Of a stretch of 64,000 bases of DNA, positions 52,946-61,269 are shown one piece after another. A program made the position numbers and the translations under genes. Source of the stretch: CALCHA01 sp035548175 (GTDB lineage Bacteria > Planctomycetota > Phycisphaerae > WQYP01); NCBI GenBank assembly GCA_035548175.1, contig DASZTO010000079.1, forward strand, positions 62,001-126,000. The letters run 5' to 3'. The notes beneath the pieces were generated by a model. It ran no database searches. It had not been told where the DNA came from and saw only the letters and a list, made by a program, of their open reading frames with translations. Position 1 is the stretch's first letter, and each line of letters starts with the position of its first letter.

Positions 52946-53677
52946 TTACAGGGAATTGAGGAGGTGGGCGATTTCTTCGTCGATGGCGGCTGGAGGGGCA
53001 GGGTCCGGGAGGGTGGCGGCGATGTGGGCGCGGAGGGTGTCGCGGTAGCGTTTTCGGAGGCGGTGGGCGGCGACTTTGAGGGCGGGTTCGGTGAGGCCGA
53101 GGGTGGGGGCGAGCTGGGCGTAGGGCTGCGTGAGTTCGCCGGTGAGGAGCGGGGAGAGGGCGTCGAAGAGGGCGGATTGGCCGGCGGCGGCGTAGCGGGC
53201 GCGGAGGGTGGCGAGGACTTGATCGAGCAGGGCGAGGGCCCAGCGGCGATCAAACAGGCGTTCGGGGGTGAGGATGTGGGAGGGTTCGAGGGCGTAGCGG
53301 GATTCGGCGTCGGGCGGGGCGTGGAGGGAGAGGTGCGCGTGGGCGCCGCCGCGCTTCACGGCGCGGGCGTGGTCGCGCTGGTTGCTGACGTAATGGGTGA
53401 GGGCGGCGAGGAGGAAGGAGCGGAACTTGCCTTTGGCGGGCCTGATCGCGGCGAGATCATTGCGCGTGAGCAGGTCGGCGAGGAAGCCCTGGGTGAGGTC
53501 TTCGGCCTGGTCGGGGGCGTGGCCGCGGCGGCGGAGACAGGCGTAGAGCGGGAACCAGTAGATGCGCAGGAGATCGTCGAGGGCGCGGCGGGCGTCCGGG
53601 GAATCGGCGTTGGCGGCGAGGATGAGGGACCAGCGGGTGGGATGGAAGCGGGCGCGGGAGTGGGTGGTGATGGACAT
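52946..53677 (-). CDS. ECF sigma factor linked to Ser/Thr kinase
   Basis: A 243-residue sigma factor from an ATG at 53677. It opens RFHPTRWSLILAANADSPDARRALDDL, the N-terminus common in kinase-linked planctomycete ECF factors. Region 2 is RIYWFPLYACLRRRGHAPDQ and AEDLTQGFLADLLTR. Region 4 lies near 170-220 with AQLAPTLGLTEPALKVAAHRLRKRYR as the helix-turn-helix. The C-terminus ends in a helix, AIDEEIAHLLNSL. It is followed by a cytosolic-domain Ser/Thr kinase gene in the same direction, so control is probably by phosphorylation rather than by an anti-sigma factor; that is inference from the gene order. Confidence 0.9.
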   Translation of the reverse strand: MSITTHSRARFHPTRWSLILAANADSPDARRALDDLLRIYWFPLYACLRRRGHAPDQAEDLTQGFLADLLTRNDLAAIRPAKGKFRSFLLAALTHYVSNQRDHARAVKRGGAHAHLSLHAPPDAESRYALEPSHILTPERLFDRRWALALLDQVLATLRARYAAAGQSALFDALSPLLTGELTQPYAQLAPTLGLTEPALKVAAHRLRKRYRDTLRAHIAATLPDPAPPAAIDEEIAHLLNSL

Positions 53678-53706
53678 GGGGCCATGATAGCGGAGGGGGG
53701 CGGCGT

Positions 53707-53732
53707 CAGGTCGTGAAGTCGTCAAGTCGTCC
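53707..53732 (-). repeat. Heptamer repeat (AGTCGTC)
   Basis: Three tandem seven-base units, GTCGTGA, AGTCGTC, AAGTCGT, upstream of the ECF sigma gene. Another member of the period-seven repeats. Confidence 0.5.
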
Positions 53733-53881
53733 CGGCGTGGCGTCGTCGGGGCGTTTGAAGGGTGGGTGCAGGTTTTTTGATGGCGACGGACGTTGGGCGA
53801 ACGTTGACATGGCGAGGGGCAAATGTAAGATAGAGGATTCCTGTTCGGCGGGCGGCGTTGTCGTCTGGCGGATCGGCGAAA

Positions 53882-53955
53882 GGGCTTGTAGCTCAGTTGG
53901 TTAGAGCGCGTCGCTGATAACGACGAGGTCACAAGTTCGAATCTTGTCAGGCCCA
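53882..53955 (+). tRNA. tRNA-Ile (GAT), integration site
   Basis: Acceptor GGGCTTG/CAGGCCC with discriminator A, D-arm AGCTCAGTTGGTTAGAGC, anticodon arm GTCG-CTGATAA-CGAC with anticodon GAT, T-arm ACAAGTTCGAATCTTGT. The integrase gene to its right ends inside it on the opposite strand, so its 3' part is the attachment site of the element. Confidence 0.96.
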
Positions 53956-55253
53956 TCCCCGAAACCCGCAGAATCACGTGATTCGCTGCGGGTTTCGGCG
54001 TTTTTGCATGCTTCCACCCCCACCGTTGTCCCCTCCTGTCCGCCCCAGTCCCCCGCTGTGCGCGCCGGATTGCGCGCCGCTTTTTCTACCTCTGCCGCCG
54101 CCCCGTTTGCCCGGCGGAAGTGATCGTCTTTCAGAGGATCGTTGAGGTAGTGCACCACCGCCACTTCCGGCGTGTTGCCGATCCACGCGCAGACCGTCTC
54201 GATGGGATACTCCCGCATCAACTCCGTCTCCCGGCTGGCGCGAAGGTTCTGGAAGAGGCGGGGCCAGGGGCGGACGCCCGCGCGTTTCAGAATGCGAAGG
54301 AATTGGGTGCGCAGGTTGACGGCGGTGTTGCGGTAGCGGGTGATGATGAACTCTTCGCCTTCGCCGGCGGCCTCGAACACGGACAGCAGGTGCTGGCGGA
54401 GCTCCGGGAAGAGGGGGAGAATTCGTGATTCGCCGCCATCCATGTGCTCGGTCTTCGAACTTGGCACCGTCAGGGCGCCGCGTTCCCAGTCGACATCGGC
54501 CCATTTGAGCGCCAGGTGCTCGGAGGGGCATCGCAGGCCGCCATAGCGGCTCAGGGCAATCAGGAGCTTCCACTGCGGATCCGGGCAGGAGGAAATGGCG
54601 CGGTCGATCATGTCGCGGGGGACGAAGAATTTGCGGGCGGGGTTGCGCTGCTGGCCAGCCTTGATGCCGGCGAAGGGATTGTCGGTGAGGTATTTCCAGC
54701 GGACGGCTTTGTTGAAGATGTGCCGCGCGCACAGGATGCGGCGGGACACGGTGGCGGCGGAGAGGCGGCGGGGCTTGGCGTCGGGTTGTGAGTCGGCGAA
54801 GTCGTGTTTGGCGAGCCACGTGTGGTAAGCGTCGGCGTCTTTGTTGGTGATGCTGAGGATGTTCATGTCGGCGCTGAAGTAGGCGAGGAGGTTGCGCCGG
54901 GTGTGGCCGTAGGCGGTGGCGGTGGCGGGCTTCACCTTCAGCGCGTCGAAATATTCAGCGAGGAAGGCCGCAAGTGTGATCGTTGGGGTTTTGGTGTCTT
55001 CGAGCGGGGGCAGGAGGCCGGCGGCGGCGAGCTTGGCATATTGCTTGGGTGGAAGCCCCTTGGCCCACAAGAGCACGTTTTCGGAAACGAGGTGGGGCGT
55101 GTTGTGACAGGCGGTGAGGTGGGCGATCTTGCCGGCGAAATCTTTGGCGACCGAGCGCGGCACGTTGCCCAGCCGGACGGCGCGGCGGGAACCGTTGGGG
55201 GCTTCGAAGACGATGCGTTTGCGGCCGCCGGGATCGTTGCAAATGCTGGCCAT
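53901..55253 (-). CDS. int: Tyrosine recombinase (integrase)
   Basis: A 450-residue integrase with AGGAG before the ATG. An N-terminal arm-type domain (residues 1-80) and a SAM-like core-binding domain (LAAFLAEYFDALKVKPATAT) precede the catalytic domain. The first Arg lies in LIALSRYGGLRCPSEHLALKW. The second box reads LFQNLRASRETEL, with Gln where His of HxxR is usual. The nucleophile Tyr is in AVVHYLNDP. The last 18 residues are encoded antisense to tRNA-Ile, so the gene ends within the attachment site. It drives insertion and excision of the element to its right. Confidence 0.93.
   Translation of the reverse strand: MASICNDPGGRKRIVFEAPNGSRRAVRLGNVPRSVAKDFAGKIAHLTACHNTPHLVSENVLLWAKGLPPKQYAKLAAAGLLPPLEDTKTPTITLAAFLAEYFDALKVKPATATAYGHTRRNLLAYFSADMNILSITNKDADAYHTWLAKHDFADSQPDAKPRRLSAATVSRRILCARHIFNKAVRWKYLTDNPFAGIKAGQQRNPARKFFVPRDMIDRAISSCPDPQWKLLIALSRYGGLRCPSEHLALKWADVDWERGALTVPSSKTEHMDGGESRILPLFPELRQHLLSVFEAAGEGEEFIITRYRNTAVNLRTQFLRILKRAGVRPWPRLFQNLRASRETELMREYPIETVCAWIGNTPEVAVVHYLNDPLKDDHFRRANGAAAEVEKAARNPARTAGDWGGQEGTTVGVEACKNAETRSESRDSAGFGDGPDKIRTCDLVVISDAL
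53959..54005 (+). terminator. Rho-independent terminator after tRNA-Ile
   Basis: A 13-base stem, CCGAAACCCGCAG/CTGCGGGTTTCGG (53959-53971 with 53986-53998), with a 14-base loop that can itself fold (AATC/GATT), then five T from 54001. It ends the tRNA transcript and lies inside the antisense integrase coding region. Confidence 0.88.
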
Positions 55254-55320
55254 GGGTGAGCTCCTATTTCCGCCCCTGGCCGACAGTTTCGGCAGGCGGG
55301 CGGGGGAATGCCAGTGAAAA

Positions 55321-55806
55321 CTATCCGCGCGCTTGGAAGGCGGCCGGAGGCGATGCCGTAGAGACGTTTACGGCGCCATGCCCCACATTCACGGGATTAG
55401 GATGGGTGATGCCGAAATCCCGGCGGCGGAGGTGGGGGAGTGCGCTCGTTTTGTCAGGTCCGGGAGTGCGGGGATCAGCGAGCGGGGCGGCGGGTATGGG
55501 CATCACCGCCCACAGGCGACCGGCGCCCGACCGCGTCAGGCGATCGATGTGCATCTCGCCAAATCGCCGCCGGCGGAGGTGGCGGAGGAAGCACCCGATG
55601 TGGCGGGCGGTGCGGGGACGGCCGGGGGCGGTCCTGCACAATACCTCGAGCAGGCTGCGCATGGCGGCGACAAGGGGATCGGGGCGGCTGGTGGCAATCA
55701 CGATGGCCAGGTGCGCCGCCGTCACCGGCCAAGGCAATGCCCCAGTCCACGCCGCCAGCAGCCGCATTGTCGGTTCTTCATCGTTGGCCGTCACTTGCCG
55801 CGGCAT
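55321..55806 (-). CDS. Hypothetical element protein
   Basis: A 161-residue basic protein with an excellent GGAGG site eight bases before the ATG, which supports it as a real gene. The first 80 residues are helical (MRLLAAWTGALPWPVTAAHL and PLVAAMRSLLEVLCRTAPG), with a basic RHLRRRRFGEMHIDRL. The last 40 residues are low in complexity. Its start overlaps the previous gene's end by 16 bases, so the two are coupled. The family is not recognised. Position next to the integrase suggests a role in excision or regulation, but that is only context. Confidence 0.55.
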   Translation of the reverse strand: MPRQVTANDEEPTMRLLAAWTGALPWPVTAAHLAIVIATSRPDPLVAAMRSLLEVLCRTAPGRPRTARHIGCFLRHLRRRRFGEMHIDRLTRSGAGRLWAVMPIPAAPLADPRTPGPDKTSALPHLRRRDFGITHPNPVNVGHGAVNVSTASPPAAFQARG

Positions 55807-56147
55807 GGCGCGCCCTCCGTCTCTGGTGCCGCCGGCAACGCTGGTGTTGGCGTGGCGCCGCCCTCAATGTCGGTGCAGCGCAGGCCGCAGGTGCGGAGGA
55901 GGATTTTGAGGGCGTGGCGGATGCGCTGGATGCCCTCGGGGCCAGGGCCCGTCGGCGTGAGAGTGAGCCGCCAGGTGGGCCGCAGGGCGTCGGGGGATGG
56001 CGGTGGCGCCGAGGGCGGCGCCACATCGACGGGCCGGCCTTGTGGACGCGAGGTCGCAGTGGGGGACGGCGGGCGAGGGGACGCACCGGGGACGGCTCGG
56101 CCGGCGCGCGTGTTGGCGAGGTAGGTGGGTGCGGCGGTGGGTTTCAT
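55791..56147 (-). CDS. Hypothetical element protein
   Basis: A 118-residue protein with GGGGGTG before the ATG. The N-terminal half is Pro/Arg-rich and probably disordered. The C-terminal half has a compact motif, WRLTLTPTGPGPEGIQRIRH followed by ALKILLRTCGLRCTDIE, a strand-helix-strand pattern that recurs in short proteins of planctomycete integrative elements. The function is unknown. It is the first gene of a two-gene unit with the next, overlapping one. Its promoter must lie in the 211-base gap before it. Confidence 0.55.
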   Translation of the reverse strand: MKPTAAPTYLANTRAGRAVPGASPRPPSPTATSRPQGRPVDVAPPSAPPPSPDALRPTWRLTLTPTGPGPEGIQRIRHALKILLRTCGLRCTDIEGGATPTPALPAAPETEGAPCRGK

Positions 56148-56358
56148 CGTTCACCCCCGCAGCAGTCCCGACATGCACGATTCGTTCTTATCCCAAACTT
56201 TCCTCGAACCTGAGACGAAGGGGGCACCTGTCCGCACCCGTAGCGCGTACCACTTCGTACCACCAGTTTTAGGCTTCTCACGTATATAAGAAGAATCCTA
56301 TAATCGAACCGAAATAGGTGTGACGTGGCGCTACGCGCTACAATCTGCATTTTTGGGG
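56148..56358. other. AT-richer intergenic region, possible control site
   Basis: This gap between two minus-strand units is less GC-rich than its surroundings. It contains a direct repeat, CGTACCACTTCGTACCACC (near 56246-56264), and an inverted pair GTAGCGCGTA...CGCTACGCGCTAC. It must hold the promoter of the gene ending at 55791 and could also hold replication or regulatory sites of the element. Confidence 0.35.
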
Positions 56359-58749
56359 TCATAAAAGGGCCCCCTGGTTCTCATGCGTCACACCAGCAGC
56401 ATCGATCGGCGCCGTGAGTCTCACCCCTCGCCATCCCCGGACCGGCTTACCCCCCTCACGCCATTGGTCATCAGTGCACCCACGTTTCCTGATGGCCGCG
56501 AAGAACTTTTTTTGACTGACCGGCGCTTCGCCGGTGGCGGAACACGTGGCTTGATAATGGGCCCAGAGATCAGCGCTGCGCTGGCAGAGGTGGGATTCAA
56601 AAACGAGGTGGCTTGTGACATAAGCTTCGAGCGGATCCGATTCTTCACGGAACTGCAGGGTGGCTACCTGCACGACCGCGGGTTCGCCCAATCCATTGTC
56701 TCTCTGCCAGGCAAGGCATCCTTTTACCAGCAAAGCGAGAATGCCTGGGGCCTCCTCCTCGAACAGCCTTTGGTCCAAGTTTTTAATCCGCTCGGAGGCC
56801 GGCACTTGGAACTTGAACGGAACCAGCCTCAGTCGGCGCCAGGCCCCCTCGGTTTTGTCGTGAACGCCTGGGCGGTTGTTGGTCATCATGATGGTCTTGT
56901 GGGTTCGGGGGAATGTGAAAAAATCCCGGTTCATCAGCCTGGCCTTAATGACCGCATCGCCAGTGAGTCGTTTGACCAAGGACATTTTGAGCTGATCGCC
57001 ATCGTCGGTTTCGGAAGCTACCAGCAGTCGCCGACCGTGCAAGTCCGCCAGCTCGCAAGGATGCTGAGTCCCCGGCTTGGCGACCAGAAGTGCTTCCGTC
57101 GCCACCGTGGCATAGTCCCCCATGACGCGCAGGACGGTGTCCAAGAGGGTGCTTTTCCCATTGTTCCCCTCTCCCCAAAAAATAGGAAAGACCTGTTCGC
57201 GGATGTCCCCGCTTAAACACATGCCGAGCAGCTTTGTGACGAACGATCCGAGCTCCGGATCGTGATTGAGGATTTTGCTCAAGAACTCGATGAATTTGGG
57301 GCACGCCGCATCGGGCTGGAAGAAGACAGGTGATTGCCGACATAGGCGATCTCCCATGTGGTGAGGGCGCAGGAGACCGCTCCGCAGGTCCACCGTTCCA
57401 TTGGCGCAGTTGAAAAGCCATGGATCGGCGTCGAGTTTGTCTGCGGGCACCACGATCGACGGTTCACTTCGTGCCAGCTGCACCATTGACGACAAACGAG
57501 CCGCGCTCTCGCATTTGACAGCATGCTTGGCCAAATCCGCACGGGCTCCCCGGTCGGGCAAATCGGCTGCCTCTTTGAGCATACCCCGAGCGGTAGCCTT
57601 GGCCCGCTGCGTCACAGCATCAGCAACATCCCGGACGTACCGACCGCCCTCGTAGATCATCCAACCATTTTCCGGAACGTAGATCAGGTCGCCGGCGTGC
57701 ATGCATGCGAAACGCTCCGCGTTGCCGGCGTCGGTGAGGGGGAAGGCGCCGGCTGGCCGCTCGCGGGACGGCCCGACCGCCGACTCCGCGGCCGGCGCGG
57801 CGAGCGGCTGGACGGATGCGATCAGATCCTCGAGCTCGGCGATGATGGCGTCGTCTGGGGCGCCGGCGCGGGCGTCGAGGAACTCTACAAAGTCGCCTTT
57901 GGGCGGCAGGCCGGGGAGCTGGATGATGCGAACGTGGGCGAGCGGGGAGGCGGCGAGGACGCGGGCAGCGATGGCGTTGGCGTAGGCGCGGCCGGCGTCG
58001 TCATTGTCGGGGAGGATTACCAGGTCAACGGCGCCAGCCAGGGGGCGGTAATCGGTCATTTGCGGGGACTTGGCGCCGTGGGCGGTGGTGGTGCAGCAGA
58101 GGCCCAGCGAGCGGACGGCGTCGGCGGTCTTTTCGCCCTCGACAAAGTAGATGCGGGCCTGCTTGGCGATGGCCTGCAGGACTTCGGGTAGGCGGTAGAG
58201 CGGCCAGTGGCCTTTGGGGTCGCCCAGCGACCAGCCGTCGCCGTTGGCGTGTATGGGCGTGAATTGCTTCGGGGCCTTGCCGGCGGCGGCGGGCAGGTTG
58301 TGGCGGAGGACGTGGGCAACGGGCTTGCCGTCGGCGTTGTGGTAGGGCCATTGGCCGGCGAAGGATATTTGGTCTTGCGGGATGTCGAGGCGCTGGGCGT
58401 GCATCCAGGCGGCGGCGTTGGCGGCGGCTTCAACGGTTGGGTGGATGGTCTTGGGCTTTTTCGGGCCGGTGGTTTTGGCGGGTGCGGGGGCGTCTTTTGG
58501 GGGGAAGAGGTCCTGCATGGTCAGGCCGAGGGCCTGGGCGATGCGCTCGACGTCGCAGCCGGCGGAGCAGTGGAGGATCGCGCAGCCGTTGTCGCCATGG
58601 AGGATGCCCAGGGAGGGCATGCGATCGTCGTGGGCGGGGCAGCGGGCTTCGTGCCCGCGGGAGGTCTGGCGCAGCAGTGGGCCGCGGCCATCGGCGTAGC
58701 GGTGGCTGCGGATGCGGGAGAGGACGGTTTCGACGGGGGATGAACTCAT
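56359..58749 (-). CDS. P4/D5-type DNA primase-helicase
   Basis: A 796-residue replication protein from an ATG at 58749; an ATG nine bases upstream is possible. A CHC2-type zinc finger opens (CPAHDDRMPSLGI with HCSAGC). A TOPRIM-like nucleotide-transfer domain follows with IYFVEGEKTADAV and VILPDNDDAGR. The C-terminal half is a D5/P4-like superfamily 3 helicase with Walker A WGEGNNGKSTLL, Walker B-like RRLLVASETDDG and sensor MMTNNRPGV. It unwinds and primes DNA of plasmids, phages and satellites. The element can probably replicate after excision. It is intact from finger to helicase. Confidence 0.94.
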   Translation of the reverse strand: MSSSPVETVLSRIRSHRYADGRGPLLRQTSRGHEARCPAHDDRMPSLGILHGDNGCAILHCSAGCDVERIAQALGLTMQDLFPPKDAPAPAKTTGPKKPKTIHPTVEAAANAAAWMHAQRLDIPQDQISFAGQWPYHNADGKPVAHVLRHNLPAAAGKAPKQFTPIHANGDGWSLGDPKGHWPLYRLPEVLQAIAKQARIYFVEGEKTADAVRSLGLCCTTTAHGAKSPQMTDYRPLAGAVDLVILPDNDDAGRAYANAIAARVLAASPLAHVRIIQLPGLPPKGDFVEFLDARAGAPDDAIIAELEDLIASVQPLAAPAAESAVGPSRERPAGAFPLTDAGNAERFACMHAGDLIYVPENGWMIYEGGRYVRDVADAVTQRAKATARGMLKEAADLPDRGARADLAKHAVKCESAARLSSMVQLARSEPSIVVPADKLDADPWLFNCANGTVDLRSGLLRPHHMGDRLCRQSPVFFQPDAACPKFIEFLSKILNHDPELGSFVTKLLGMCLSGDIREQVFPIFWGEGNNGKSTLLDTVLRVMGDYATVATEALLVAKPGTQHPCELADLHGRRLLVASETDDGDQLKMSLVKRLTGDAVIKARLMNRDFFTFPRTHKTIMMTNNRPGVHDKTEGAWRRLRLVPFKFQVPASERIKNLDQRLFEEEAPGILALLVKGCLAWQRDNGLGEPAVVQVATLQFREESDPLEAYVTSHLVFESHLCQRSADLWAHYQATCSATGEAPVSQKKFFAAIRKRGCTDDQWREGGKPVRGWRGVRLTAPIDAAGVTHENQGALL

Positions 58750-58801
58750 GGGCGGCATCCGTGCACAAGGGGACGTGGGGGGAATGAAGGGGCCGCGACG
58801 A

Positions 58802-59476
58802 TCACTCGACGGGTTCAAGCTTTGGGAGGCGGATGAGAGACAGGCCCATCCGTTTCAATTCCGCGGCGCGATAAGGCCGGATGATGTAGCCGCTCGCGAG
58901 AAACGGCCCGTATGCACAATCAGCCATAGCCCATCGCCCCCAGTGGGCCGAATCGCGAAGGAGATTGATGCCGTGCTGGTGGAATCTTCGGCAGGCGGGG
59001 CACCACACGCACAAAGGCATATCCTGACGGTTCACTGTGCCATGGAGAGTGGGCAGAAAGCCGCAGAGGGTCGGCGGCAGGAGGGCGGAGGGGTTGACTT
59101 CGCGGGCTTCTCTCCGGGAGAACGGCCGCGCCAGGTAACCGCGTTCACGATAGGGGCCGTCCTCGCAGGCGGCTTCACAGTGCACGGGGTGCTGGGCGGT
59201 GTCGCCGACCTTCCATACGTGGCGGTGGGGACGGCAACAGAAATCGCACCAGACGAAGAGGTGCTGAGCAGACGGCACGCCGTGGATCTTGCGGACGGGC
59301 GGATACAACACGCCGAGGAGCAGGGGGAGGGTGGCGGGGTCGGGAACAGCATCGGGCGGCGATGTGTTGACGATGCCCGAGGGCGGAGCCGTATCAACAA
59401 TTTCTCCCGTCGATGCGAACGGATTCAACCTGAGCGGTTTTGCATTCTTCGCGGAACTTGCTAATGTGCTATCCAT
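58802..59476 (-). CDS. Protein with two tandem Cys/His modules
   Basis: A 224-residue protein with GAGGA before the ATG. After a 60-residue linker it has two copies of the same module. Copy one: FVWCDFCCRPHRHVW, then AQHPVHCEAACEDGPYRERG and YLARPFSRREA. Copy two: CVWCPACRRFHQHG, then MADCAYGPFLASG and YIIRPYRAAEL. Each begins WCxxCxxxHxH and ends with a Tyr-Gly-Tyr turn, which suggests a metal-binding unit. The family is not recognised, but the repeats indicate an internal duplication. It lies just before the primase gene in the same direction, so it may bind nucleic acid. Confidence 0.6.
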   Translation of the reverse strand: MDSTLASSAKNAKPLRLNPFASTGEIVDTAPPSGIVNTSPPDAVPDPATLPLLLGVLYPPVRKIHGVPSAQHLFVWCDFCCRPHRHVWKVGDTAQHPVHCEAACEDGPYRERGYLARPFSRREAREVNPSALLPPTLCGFLPTLHGTVNRQDMPLCVWCPACRRFHQHGINLLRDSAHWGRWAMADCAYGPFLASGYIIRPYRAAELKRMGLSLIRLPKLEPVE

Positions 59477-59488
59477 CCAACTTTCCTC

Positions 59489-59525
59489 AACCCGCCTGCG
59501 GTACCAGTCGCCGGCGGGTTTTTTT
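59489..59525 (+). terminator. Hairpin with T-run on the + strand
   Basis: Arms AACCCGCC (59489-59496) and GGCGGGTT (59513-59520) pair around a 16-base loop and are followed by a T-run to 59525. Both flanking genes are on the minus strand, so on the + strand it terminates no known gene. Confidence 0.6.
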
Positions 59526-59865
59526 AGGGGTGGGGTATAGTCATGCCGGCGGCGTCGTCCATGACGCCGGTCCGGCCCGACGGGGCTTTTCGGTTCTCCC
59601 TCAAAAATGCTTCGAGATCAGCCGGTAGATACCCAACCACGCCGCCGATGGAGACGCGAGGGACGTGGCGGCGCAGGGTACGGACGCTCAGACCCAACAT
59701 GGCGGCGGCCTCGGCGGGGCGAAGGAGGAGGCGCGGCATCGACGGCGGTGGGGGCGCGGCGGTGGGGGCGGCAGAGCGGCTGACGCGGCGGCAGGATGCG
59801 GTGGTAGAAGGGGAAGGGAGAGCCCGCATGCGAGCGGCGAGGGCGGCGAGGGCATCAGGCGGCAT
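59524..59865 (-). CDS. Excisionase-like helix-turn-helix protein
   Basis: A 113-residue DNA-binding protein with GGGGT before the ATG. The first 45 residues are helical and basic. Residues 46-92 are a MerR/excisionase-type winged helix (LLLRPAEAAAMLGLSVRTLR, with a recognition helix and a wing GGVVGYLPADLEAFLREN). The last 20 residues are tail. Its start overlaps the preceding small HTH gene by 11 bases. Excisionases of this type control direction of integrase action, and a role at the tRNA attachment site is plausible. Confidence 0.75.
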   Translation of the reverse strand: MPPDALAALAARMRALPSPSTTASCRRVSRSAAPTAAPPPPSMPRLLLRPAEAAAMLGLSVRTLRRHVPRVSIGGVVGYLPADLEAFLRENRKAPSGRTGVMDDAAGMTIPHP

Positions 59866-60079
59866 TGATCACCCCGTGGCCCCGGCGAGCGTCGATGGCG
59901 TTTAATTCATGACGGACAAGGGCAATGGCTTCCCGCTTGTACACCCGGATCGTTCCAGCCCTTCCCACTTCTCTGATGTGGCGACGGGTAGCCAGCACGC
60001 GAATCACGCGGTGTATCGGCACCCCCAATTCACTTGCCATAACCCCGGGGGTGACGCACTTTGGGGAATTTGCAGACAT
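59855..60079 (-). CDS. Small HTH DNA-binding protein
   Basis: A 74-residue protein built as one helix-turn-helix, VTPGVMASELGVPIHRVIRV followed by LATRRHIREVGRAGTIRVY, which has the two helices and beta-wing of excisionase and PriA-like DNA-binding folds. The ribosome site is weak. It overlaps the next gene. Palindromes with GTTCAYG half-sites lie in the 120 bases before it, so it may repress its own transcription. It is the first gene of its unit after the gap, so it is a likely local regulator of the element. Confidence 0.7.
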   Translation of the reverse strand: MSANSPKCVTPGVMASELGVPIHRVIRVLATRRHIREVGRAGTIRVYKREAIALVRHELNAIDARRGHGVINAA

Positions 60080-60131
60080 GACGCACCAGACAACAGGAGA
60101 GACCCAAAATTGGTCCTCTACCTATAGTCCA

Positions 60132-60208
60132 GTGTTCACGTGAACACGGGAAAAACGCGGTTTTTGGCTTGTTATGTGGGAAAATTCAGCCGAGAACGTT
60201 CATGAACG
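60132..60208. promoter_or_regulatory. Palindromic operator candidates
   Basis: A perfect 16-base palindrome, GTGTTCACGTGAACAC (60132-60147), and a perfect 12-base palindrome, CGTTCATGAACG (60197-60208), share the half-site GTTCAYG. A third half-site, TTGTTCACG, follows within 20 bases. They lie upstream of the small HTH gene at 59855-60079, and the second one overlaps the end of the next gene. Confidence 0.6.
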
Positions 60209-61267
60209 CCTATATTTGTTCACGCCATGAATGTGGAGTGGGCTGGGCTCAAAATCATTCTTCTGTGATTTAATGGTTGCTTCAAGCTCTTCCTCGCGGA
60301 TCAGGGTCGCCTCGACGGCCTCTTCCCTGCCGGTCAGGTTGCGCTCCCTATTTGGTGTCAGGCTCACTGCGTGTGCGCGCCGCTGGCCCTGGTGTTTCTT
60401 TGACTGCTGGAAGTGCCGCCATGCGGCCAAAGCTGGGATCGAGCCCAATGCGCAACCGAGAGCCTTGGCCAATTCCCGGGACTTCATGTTGGGATTTTCA
60501 GCCAAAAGATTCCATGCTTTGTCGCCGAGTTCTTTCTTTTTTTCTTCCTTTTTTGCCTTTTGGGTGGGTGAACGCAGGCGGAGCGTTGCGGCGGCGTACT
60601 CAGCGGCGGCCGGATCATCAGGTGATACAGCCCCGGCCAACACCTCGCGAGCGGTGGGCGCCATGTACTTTATGAAAACGGCCTTGACCGGGTGGGCATC
60701 CGCTGCTCCCACGTCAACCGGCGACAGTTGCACGGCGGGTGGGGGAGGGGCTGTAACAGCCGGGTTGATCAACGGCCCCGGTGATGTCACGGCGCCCGCT
60801 CGGGTGTTCGAGCGGTAAGCGCCGACCAACTCTGGCTCTGGCTCCATGACCAGGTAAAATGCTTCCGCCTCCTCACGACAGAGCCAAGCGACCCGCCCCA
60901 GTAAATCCGTCGGTCGATATCCCCATTCCTGATCGTCGTTCACTGCTATCCATCGCTGATTAAAACCGCTCATTCCACGGAGGATGAGGAGCTTTTCAGC
61001 GCCGGTGAGTGCGTCGACGTTCACGATCTCCATGTTGGCAACGGCTGTGTAGCCCTGCGGCGCATGGGACATACCCGAATCATCGGGCCCGCGCATCCAC
61101 ACTTTTGAATAGTCACCATCGCTCTTGACGGCCTGCGTGAGGGCCGCTGCAAGATCGTGGAGCTGCGCGTCGCTCAATTCCGCCGGCACTTCCCAGAACG
61201 GTTGCCGGCGAGCGCTGGGCCGTCCATTGACCACAATGGGGACAGACAAGGCGAGGATTCTGGTCAT
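60200..61267 (-). CDS. Element protein with C-terminal HTH-like region
   Basis: A 355-residue cytosolic protein. The start is set by AGGTGA before the ATG. The N-terminal 150 residues form a globular domain of unknown family (VPAELSDAQLHDLAAALTQA, WMRGPDDSGMSHAPQG, EWGYRPTDLLGRVAWLC). A Pro/Ala-rich linker follows, and near 240-290 a Lys/Glu-rich coiled stretch leads into a helix-turn-helix-like region (NMKSRELAKALGCALGSIPALA). The translation start is placed just after a hairpin whose loop can pair with the ribosome site, so expression may be under RNA control. No similarity to a named family is recognised. Confidence 0.65.
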   Translation of the reverse strand: MTRILALSVPIVVNGRPSARRQPFWEVPAELSDAQLHDLAAALTQAVKSDGDYSKVWMRGPDDSGMSHAPQGYTAVANMEIVNVDALTGAEKLLILRGMSGFNQRWIAVNDDQEWGYRPTDLLGRVAWLCREEAEAFYLVMEPEPELVGAYRSNTRAGAVTSPGPLINPAVTAPPPPAVQLSPVDVGAADAHPVKAVFIKYMAPTAREVLAGAVSPDDPAAAEYAAATLRLRSPTQKAKKEEKKKELGDKAWNLLAENPNMKSRELAKALGCALGSIPALAAWRHFQQSKKHQGQRRAHAVSLTPNRERNLTGREEAVEATLIREEELEATIKSQKNDFEPSPLHIHGVNKYRRS

Positions 61268-61269
61268 TA

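Noticed and set aside
53678..53977. N-terminal extension of the ECF sigma gene running through the tRNA-Ile region
   Set aside because: The translated text LTRFELVTSSLSATRSNQL is the usual false peptide antisense to a tRNA. The ATG at 53677 gives the family's normal start.
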